Shown one piece after another: positions 56,526 to 64,000 of a stretch of 64,000 bases of DNA. The notes beneath the pieces are model-generated. The model did no database searches. It was not told where the DNA came from and was given only the letters and a program-made list of their open reading frames with translations. Position numbers and translations under genes: made by a program. The stretch comes from Agrypnia vestita (lineage: Eukaryota; Arthropoda; Insecta; Trichoptera; Phryganeidae): positions 183,109 to 247,108 of the forward strand of contig JADDOH010003932.1 of assembly GCA_016648135.1 (NCBI GenBank). Reading direction: 5' to 3'. How positions within the stretch are numbered: the stretch's first letter is position 1; every line of letters begins with the position of its first letter.

Positions 56526-57105
56526 TGGGCCTCGTGGCCTGTTGTAGCGTGAAAGAAGCAGTAATAAAATAAATCAGACCTGTTCCATAAAATCATACAT
56601 TTTTTTTTTAAGAATATCCAACTTTTAAGAATATGATTTGACATATCTATAATTATTCGCAGACACAAATTATATTCTTAAACAAAAACTTTAAATAATT
56701 CATAGGCTTAAAACCAGTGTTCTACGTACACACACACACACAAACATACACTAATTTTATAGATATTATTGTAAGCGATTAATAGGTGTATGAAGCAAAT
56801 ATTTTATTTTTTTCTTTGTACAACATCTTCGTGCATTGCAATCTTCAATTCGAATAAATAAAAAATACTAATAACATCAATAGTTATGGAGATAAACCAT
56901 TTCAATATTCGCAATGTTTTTCTCAACATTTTGGACTATTATACAAGTCATATAAAACATCACGAATCTTCCCCTGGCTACACGTAGTTTTCTGATCTAC
57001 TATTATTTGATATTTTTATTCTCATGCACGTATATAAAAAAAACATTTGTGTGGTCACTGTAAATAATCCACAGCGTTAAAAACGAATTAATTTATGCGC
57101 ACGTA
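56526..57105. other. Non-coding stretch with a family G scrap
   Basis: 'aataacatcaatagttatgg' and 'agataaaccatttcaatatt' near 56870-56910 are a short piece of family G. A (CA)n run lies near 56730. No gene. Confidence 0.5.
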
Positions 57106-57565
57106 AGTGTAACGATATATGTGAAGGGGTTAGAGCGGAACACGATCGTTTTGCTGAAAATATCAAAAGAGCAAAACTGCAACCTGTTAAAGCCATATAA
57201 TTTTCCCACAATAACTTTCACTCCAGCCGACACTCGATACAACGAACAACCCGTTTCTCTCCATTCCCCGACCTCGGGATCCGGCGGGCACTTTACGCTC
57301 ACCGTTCGTGCAATAGACTCCACGCTCCATATGGTCGCTCGCGTTTACAATTTAATTTACGAGTTAAGCGGTCCATAGCAGCCCCTCTCCCTTCCTCGCC
57401 GCCGCCCCTCCCACGTCCCCGTAACACTCGGTCTAATTTATGGGACATATATTTCTATTGCAAGCCACGGATTTTAACTGAGTACAACACTTATTGACTA
57501 CGGCCGGCGCTCCGTGCGGGCCGGACCGGGAATGATCGATACTGTTGGACCCGCAGATTGTATAT
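57106..57565. promoter_or_regulatory. GC-richer complex island, candidate cis-regulatory DNA
   Basis: Dense non-repetitive sequence with GC-rich blocks ('ctcgccgccgcccctcccac', 'gccggcgctccgtgcgggcc') between AT cores: 'acaatttaatttacgag' and 'ggtctaatttatgggac' (TTTATGG is an Abd-B/Cad-type word). Frames on both strands (76 and 85 codons at 57093-57378) have no domain. No repeat relation within the window. Confidence 0.35.
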
Positions 57566-58719
57566 CGAATGGAAATGGAAAATTTTCTTCTACGACTGCG
57601 TATAATGAAAATAAAAAAATGTAGCTTTGTCTTATGAAATTGGGTATAATTAAAAACAACTTAATGAATGAATTTAATAATAAATAAATTTAAAAAAACA
57701 ACTTTTTATAAAAACACATCTTATGTTTTGAAACAAAATATTTTCTGGATACGGAGATTTTTTCCGTATAAACCAAGTTGTTTTCATGTAGAAAAAAAAA
57801 ATAAACAGGTTGTCGTTAAATTAGTATATTAACCAATAAATATTTTTTTCGCACTTTTCGTTAAAAATACATTTTATGTTCTGAGATAAATTGTTATGTG
57901 GATACACAGATTTTTTTTTAGTAGATGCCTAAGATGTTTCCGTGATTTTATTTCTTAGCACTACGACAATGTCAGAGATTTTATAATTAAATAAACTGTA
58001 ATACTTACAACGACTGTAATGATCTCGGAGCAATTTATAAAAATTACAATTACTAAAAAAGTCTTTTGATAGGGAGCATTCCATGTTTAATGATGAATTG
58101 ACTTTCAGTCAAAGGGGAAAAATTATCAATGAATTAACTTGGGCTTTTCTACAAGAGCTTCAACAGACTTCAATTTGAAGATCAAGAAAATTTTAAATAA
58201 TTTTTATATTTTATAGCAATTTTATTTATCAAACAATTTTATTTTTAAATTACTTTCATTTATTTTAATGTTTTTATATAGTTTTAAATTAAATGTTATA
58301 TTTTCAATTAAATTTGATAAAATTAGTACTTTTAATGCATCGAAAACTATTTTCAAAGCTAAATAAACAAAATAAAATCTAATATTCCTTTTAAATCTGA
58401 CATCCGAAATTGAATAATATGACAATGCGATAAATTTTCCGGAAATAATGAGTTGTAAAGAGATAGATACAGAAGTAAGTCCAATGTTAGCGTACTTATA
58501 ATGTTAAAATGGGCACAGTTTTCGGAACGACATTTTTATAATATGGTGTTCCTTTGTTTGAAAATTAAATATAAAAAAATGTAATATTAAAAAAATAACA
58601 TGTGAAACATTCATAACAAATTAAAGGCGAAAAAAATATATAAAATCTGTAATATTATCATGTAACAGAGTAAGTCCATAATACTTTACATAGATTCCTG
58701 CCTAAATTATGAGATAAAA
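57566..58719. other. AT-rich non-coding stretch, no gene seen
   Basis: A degenerate duplication ('tttttcgcacttttcgttaa', 'acattttatgttctgagata' at 57846 resembling 57710-57760) is the only structure. Confidence 0.5.
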
Positions 58720-58880
58720 ATGTTCAAACAACAATTTTCTTATATCAATAATTATGGAGATAAACTTGAAAGAAATATAGACTTGAAAGTTTACATTTTT
58801 TGAAAAATATTTCTGACTTGATTTCCGTATGACGTTGCACTTCATAAACCAATTTCATTTGTGAAAAAAATGTGATGAAT
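58720..58880 (+). repeat. Interspersed repeat family G, diverged copy
   Basis: 'aaaatgttcaaacaacaatt', 'atatcaataattatggagat' and 'aaatatttctgacttgattt' keep the family order, with lower similarity beyond 58830. Confidence 0.55.
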
Positions 58881-59329
58881 TTAAAATCACACCTACCATT
58901 ATTATTTCAATTTATTGTTAGAGTTATTATTTTGCTGAGTTATTTAATATGAATCATAGGTAGGTATCTTTATAAGATACACAGTTTGAGTTAGTGTACA
59001 CGAATGATTTTTTATTATTTGAGAAGCCTCTGAGAATTTTGGTCTAAAAAAAACGGATTTTCATATCTACACAGTTGACAAAATACGGAATTATTATAAA
59101 AATAACGGCTATATTTAAAATTAAAGAAAGCTTTTGCATTTAATGGACCAAACTCAGTAATAGGGGACAAGCAAAGATGACTTAAAAAAGAAAAGAAATT
59201 TAAACAATTAAGTTATATCAAATATCACGTTAAAGTGTAAAAATTAAAAAAAAAACTTGTTATTTTTATCAGAGAATTAAGACGTCTTTCCTTAGAACCT
59301 GCTGTTATAGTTAATCACGTCTCGCCGCT
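58881..59329. other. AT-rich non-coding stretch, no gene seen
   Basis: No recognised feature. Confidence 0.55.
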
Positions 59330-59465
59330 CTATACTTAGGACACAATCGTGAATAATTACAAAATGGCGGCGCACCCGAGATTGCTCCCCGCGCAGATTG
59401 ACGCGGTCGGTGGTCACGTGACGGCGGACCGCCCATGCCGGAGGATTTCAAATTGGAAAAGCAGT
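59330..59465. promoter_or_regulatory. Compact GC-rich island with YY1/Pho-like and E-box words
   Basis: 'aaaatggcggcgcacc' (59361-59376) resembles a YY1/Pho-type site. GTCACGTGAC (59413-59422) is a 10 bp palindromic E-box of the USF/TFEB type. Both lie in a roughly 100 bp GC-rich block with no open frame. A promoter or Polycomb-response-like element is possible; this is inference. Confidence 0.4.
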
Positions 59466-59684
59466 TATTTGGACTACTGCAGCATTTTTAGTAGGTTTTC
59501 GAACACTTAAGTGTCGCACACACTAACATTTCATATCAATGCGAAGACATTAAAATCAGCAATAGTTCTTTATGTCTCTACTTTTATGTTGTCAGTGCTA
59601 CAAACACGCTGAGCCTCCAGTATCCAGAGATCATCGTTTGCCTCGTATGTCTCCAGTCTCGAGAAAACTCTGTTGGTGTAGTAC

Positions 59685-59842
59685 TCATAACGCTCGCATG
59701 GTGGTCAGCAGTTTGACAGCACATTCCAGGACACCACGAAGTTAGTGCAGTTTTCGTAACACAACCTTGTGACATAGTTTGAAAATGGTAAGAATAATGA
59801 TGCGACACTTGTATCGTGTTTGGATCTCTATTAAAAAAGATA
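59685..59842 (+). mobile_element. SINE family A, decayed copy
   Basis: 'gcacattccaggacaccacg' and 'aagttagtgcag' precede 'tagtttgaaaatggtaagaa' and 'cgtgtttggatctctattaa' with an A-rich end, matching the 43.10 kb copy. The 97-codon reverse frame crossing it is a shadow. Confidence 0.7.
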
Positions 59843-60526
59843 ATTATGCCTGCGCTGACTGTCTTTACACAATCCAACCACTTGCCATTTCTGTAGGTGG
59901 TTTTTAACCGTCCATTTTTTTGTGGCCAACGAACAGTAATAAATACATGTTGATAACATGCCTTATCAAATGAGATTAATTACAGTCCTTCTCAATGGAG
60001 TTGCCTTTTTTCGAGACTTTAAATGTTGTTTGATACAAATTGGTACTTTTAATTTACATACCCTCGTATTGAAATTCAAACGATATGATTCAAATGAAAT
60101 AACTCAGCGAAACAAATACACCAAATATAAGCACTACTAGATATAAAAGGGTATAAGATTTGTTAAATCCATGCCGTTCGTTCTAAATTTTTCTCAATTG
60201 TACTCTAGAAGTTTGAGAAAATGGCACTCCGCCCCACCACAGTCTCCTCCTGCTTGGAACAAATGTTGTTTTCATCTTTATCTACTCTTTACGGCCTACC
60301 CAGGATAAAGACATCCGTGATAAGCTCACCTGTTGGTAAATTATATATTGACTCCTTTAGAGCTAGCAAAGCTAAACTCATACCTATACGAATATGCTGT
60401 GCAAGCGTAAGGAAATCACTCGATCCTCGGAAGCGTCTATTCTCGAACTTCTTTAGTTAGAGGTAGCCGTTCTCTTTTATCGTAGAAGTCGAAACAATAC
60501 TACATATTTAAGAAATATATTATATA
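59843..60526. other. Non-coding stretch; unassigned 79-codon frame
   Basis: A forward frame (60221-60460) begins at an ATG in acceptable context (gaaaATGGCA) within a GC-richer patch. Its translation shows no family I recognise and the reverse strand is also partly open. Not called as a gene. Confidence 0.35.
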
Positions 60527-60963
60527 CTAGCTGCAACCCGTCAAAAATGACGGTACTTTTACATACTGGTTCCTAAAGAATAAGTATTTACTTATTTATA
60601 GTCGACACCCATGAAATATGTAATAATAACGACTTTTATTAAAATATTTGTAAATTTTTGTTTGTTTTTCCCTGCCGGCAGTTATTGGTACTATTTTAAA
60701 CCCAGGCTATTGTGCTGGGTGGAATACAAAATGGTTCGCGTCATTACTAAGTCCTATATGAATTGTATTTTTAATCGATCACGCAGGCTCGGCAGTAGCA
60801 ACACCACTAATTTGTGAAAGGTTCGGGTTTGCTGGCCCGGGGTTCAAACCCCATCTCCGGCCGTATAACTTCATTTTTTATCCGTAAATTCGAACGAAAT
60901 TACGGACAGGCAGACGGACGGACAGATAAATAGACGGAGAGATGACGAAATTATTATGTTTGA
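60527..60963 (-). mobile_element. Nonautonomous Helitron, family C, both termini intact
   Basis: Reverse strand: A|TCAAACATAATAATTTCG at 60963, and the 3' hairpin CCGTCA-tttt-TGACGG followed by 'ggttgcagCTAG|T' at 60527. TC start, hairpin, CTAG end and A/T target together fit Helitrons closely. The interior has a T-arm-like 'ggggttcaaaccccatct' (60839-60856) and a (GGAC)n-like run, shared with 45961-46409. It encodes no protein. Confidence 0.85.
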
Positions 60964-61131
60964 TATTTTTTGGCTCAAAATTTGTTGTTTCTTAGAATCA
61001 GAAATACAAATATCTTCATTAATTCTTAAAACTGTATACCTGTATATATATACTTAAAACTATAATATAAATGCAAGTTGTTGAATGTAAGGTATTTAGA
61101 TTGATAATTCCCTTATTAGGCGAAACACGTC

Positions 61132-61584
61132 TCAGAAAATTGAAAAGGTAGAACTTAAAAAAGAATTGTTTTTATTTCCATATGTGTGATTGTGGAGTTC
61201 TACAAACTTACCTCTGAAACAATAAATGTACATGATATACATTGTCACATTTCTCGTTGATTGTTTGCTTAGGTTACCTACTGCAAAAAATATTTTATAA
61301 ATTATAATTCTTTGGAAATTATACACAAAAACTAATTTCATTGCTCTAATTTGAGATCTATCAGAAATCGGTTTAAGCCACAGATAAAACAAAACGTACA
61401 TGTGTGTTAGTGCGGGGAATAGAATAGTTTTAAAGTTTACTTTTGCTATTTTTATTTTTTGGCTTCCCTCGCTCTTTTGTGTGTGGAATTTCTCACTCAG
61501 ACGGCGTAAGGACCGTAAAATGTACAATTTGATCTCAATTATTCTGGTAACGTACCCTGCATTACGAGGTATATTCTTCAACAA
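61132..61584 (-). pseudogene. Possible LINE reverse transcriptase remnant
   Basis: A 150-codon reverse frame has blocks loosely like the C-terminal region of jockey/CR1-type reverse transcriptases (RRLSEKF..., FKTILFPALTHMY, LHNHTYGNKNN). The similarity is weak, there is no catalytic motif, and composition is AT-driven, so chance remains a real alternative. Confidence 0.25.
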
Positions 61585-61599
61585 TTTCCAACAACTATG

Positions 61600-62230
61600 G
61601 CTACTGATTACAAGGCATTCAATGCAATTTAGATTGTGGTTTCAACAAACGTGCCGAACATTCTGATACCGACGGCAGTGCTTTGAATTGGACATTTTAA
61701 TTTGTTTTTCATTGTGTTATTATTCAATTATAAAGGGAGAATTAAATACACTGCCATTCATATTTGATTTTTTGCCTTTTTCCAATTTTATTTAAAATGG
61801 TACTCCCAGGAAATGTATACAAAATTAATACAATATTTTTAAATTGCTAAAAAATAGTTTTTTCTCCTACTTTGATTTGTCCATATGTCCATGTACATTA
61901 GGGTGTCCCGTCCATGTATGAGAAAAATTTATTTTTTGAGATACATAATTGCATGTGGTATCAAAATTTGCGTAATCTTACACAGATTGCAAAACAGATT
62001 AAAAAATTGGTAGTATGTGTCATCTCGAGGCTCTACCGAGCTTTGAAATTTTGTAAATTTTACGTTTTTACAGAGTTTAACCGTTTGCTTAAAATAATAA
62101 AAAAATCAAGTTTAAAGGGTACTTTATTATTGAAATTAATAAAACAAAGCACCAAAAAATAGAATTAACAAAATAGAGCTTATAATCAGTGTTGAAAGTT
62201 TAGAATTGAAACTTATTTTTGTGTCCGAAA
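61600..62230. other. AT-rich non-coding stretch
   Basis: An 82-codon forward frame (61914-62162) is Lys/Leu-rich without a domain. Confidence 0.45.
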
Positions 62231-62239
62231 TTTGGCATT

Positions 62240-63030
62240 TCTGTTCAAGATTGCATCCTGGTTCTGATAAAGCTAAAGCTCTAGACGTAACGTCAGTTAC
62301 ACTTTGTTATGCGTCTGTTATAGGTCTCTAGGACCCAAAGTGCAACCATCTTAGGTCAAGAATAAATGACGAAGGGGTAACTAATTGACATGAAGCATAC
62401 AAACACACCATTATAATGGTCTTTCCAAATACTCCTCTAATATTGAATCACACCACCCTTTCAACTGATGTTAGTTGCAGTTCCATTACATCCAACACAA
62501 ATCACGTAATCTAAATTCCAATCTTGATCCTTTACTATAGTTGTGATCGAAGTAAGAATTCCCTTTGCAGTGCCACGACTTTCGTCGTGTCGGTGTTGTG
62601 TGTCCCAAATAAATTGATCCAGGTTATGCCAAAATTGAGATGTGGTCTTCTAAATGTAAATGCTTTTGATAACGATACCTCCAATATCTCTTGAAATTTC
62701 TGTCCGAGCTTTAGATACAGCTCTGGGGATCTAATTTTTATCAATAACCAGAGTTAAATCTTCGGCAGAAACCAAGCCGTCGACGTCAGCCAAAACCGCA
62801 TAAACAACGGCAGCAGCAGATCGCGTCAATAAACCGTATCTATCACAGACTTTAGCAACTGTTGGTAACAAAAATGTATTCCGATTCGCCGTCGAAGTCG
62901 ATGGTATCTCTGTCGAGGGCGTATTTGTGGGATGCCTCTGTTATTGAATACATTTTTGGGGAAGATTTACACACCGAATTTTCATCACAATTTGATGAGA
63001 CAGAGTCGGTTTCTTGAGTAAAACACGATT
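62240..63030 (-). pseudogene. Degenerate ORF of a multicopy arthropod transposon-type protein
   Basis: Reverse-strand frames in order give AKVCDRYGLLTRSAAAVVYA, then LVSAEDLTLVIDKN-stop, EDHISILA-stop-PGSIYLGH, a frameshift to SRGTAKGILTSIT, VGCNGTATN and, in another frame, LEEYLERPL. I recall this block order (CDR.G.S.RAAA, EEHIS...PGS.Y.GH, GCDGTAVNTG, RPL.W.VC.LHANELPLRH) from high-copy uncharacterised proteins of arthropods and cnidarians, probably transposon-encoded. The superfamily is unknown to me. Multiple stops and shifts make it dead. The expected Asp of GCDGT is Asn here. Confidence 0.55.
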
Positions 63031-64000
63031 TTTTTACTGCCTTTATTGACTTTTTAATTTGTCTCTGCTATTGTTTCATTAATCTAGTCGTTCATTCTTA
63101 TCAAAATCGCTTATAACCATTTTCCTGTCATTTATTTGATCCAGTAAAAAACTTATATTGTTGATGGGAATATTTTACGCTTTAAACACGAACATGATTC
63201 AAATGAAGTGCATTTATAATAAGAAACGTCAAAAAGCTTCTCAGATGACTCTTAAAACATTTCAATTTATTTTTAAAACTATCATTCGTTTGCTTTTGGG
63301 GTATCTCTTCGAATTGAGGTGTTTTTCGAAATGGGATTTCACTAATTTAATAACTCGTTCCTTGGTTACGATTGGAATCGAAGCTTTGGTCCAAATATTG
63401 TTGTTCTCTTCAGAAACATCACGTATATATCTGATTTGGATGAATTTTTTCCATTATGTTTAAATTTAAGGTCGTTTTTGACAAATAAAATAAATTAAAT
63501 GATGTTCCTTATAGTTGCTAGCTGCTAGATTGTCAAGTTCTTTGTACGGTCCGAATATAGCATAATTAGTCTGACTAAGCCTCAAACTACTTGTTTAAGA
63601 ATAAAAAAATCACCTTTAACAGTATAATAATCGTAACGGTACTTTTAAGGCATAAAAATTACTTTGGCTACGAAGAAAACTCGCGAGTCAAGTCAAGAAA
63701 GTCCTCAAAACAAGTTCAAACTTGAGGGTATTTGCAGGTTGAAGCCTAACAAATTCTATGTCGCTGGTAACGTATAGTTGCATTCAAATCAAAACTTCAT
63801 ATATGTATTACATTTAAAGAGAAGAAAAAGTAAAAAAAAAATTATATTTAGTTCAGGAGCCAAAGTTGAGGATAGCGAAATATCACCATAAAAATGTCAA
63901 TTTTTCAAAACTTTGATGATCGGTAGAACCCTTAAGATATAGTATTATTTTAGTTTTAAAATTATTTTGGTAATTTACAATCAATTACGCAAATTTTGAG
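63031..64000. other. Non-coding stretch, no gene assigned
   Basis: It may contain the decayed N-terminal side of the reverse-strand element above (to about 63460), but I cannot recognise it. The 101-codon forward frame (63158-63463) is a shadow without a domain. The remainder is AT-rich. Confidence 0.4.

Noticed and set aside
61914..62162. Small basic protein gene (82 codons)
   Set aside because: Lys/Leu-rich from AT composition, no upstream promoter-like context, and it lies next to decayed transposon sequence.

Overview
The window looks like an AT-rich, intron-less gene desert (or part of one very large intron) from an insect, most probably a moth or butterfly (Lepidoptera). This rests on the mobile elements: a cecropia-type mariner, an R1-clade LINE, RTE-like LINE tails, Penelope-like remnants, small TC...CTAG Helitrons and tRNA-derived SINEs. 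Sequence alone does not identify the species. I find no intact host protein-coding gene and no intact autonomous transposon; nearly all the open frames are chance or shadow frames.

Layout. 1-15 kb: AT-rich DNA with a few GC-richer islands (2.65-3.06, 8.08-8.35, 9.6-10.3 kb), a GC-rich minisatellite at 7.17-7.33 kb, a small tandem duplication and a Tc1/mariner transposase tail at 13.3 kb. 15-24 kb: an RTE LINE tail, tandem-repeat Helitrons, a 660 bp inverted-repeat element (16.4-17.1 kb), a perfect 101 bp palindrome (20.13-20.34 kb), a Penelope-like GIY-YIG fragment, a second copy of the GC-rich minisatellite, and a Helitron carrying a nested LINE (23.1-24.3 kb). 24.5-28.6 kb: a 5'-truncated cecropia mariner, a multiply frameshifted R1-clade LINE (gag-like ORF1 plus endonuclease) and a Penelope-type segment with a decayed hammerhead-like motif and a perfect hairpin.

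28.6-45 kb: a GC-richer island, scattered SINEs, paired 'ACTCCCTTT' elements, a Helitron inserted inside another repeat (35.5-36.1 kb), and a reverse-strand LINE reverse transcriptase remnant (37.7-38.3 kb). 45-64 kb: a near-complete nonautonomous Helitron pair (45.96 and 60.53 kb), a 619 bp DNA transposon with 156 bp terminal inverted repeats (49.59-50.21 kb), an RTE pseudogene, another tandem-repeat Helitron, a reverse-strand Penelope-like tail with a second hammerhead-like motif (54.9-55.3 kb), several GC-rich islands that look like candidate cis-regulatory DNA, and a degenerate reverse-strand transposon-type ORF at 62.2-63.0 kb.

There is no pathway here. What the window shows is a nested record of transposition. 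The non-repetitive, GC-richer islands, with homeodomain-, E-box-, CRE- and CTCF-like words, are the best candidates for host function. All family assignments are by eye from remembered motifs and were not checked by database search.
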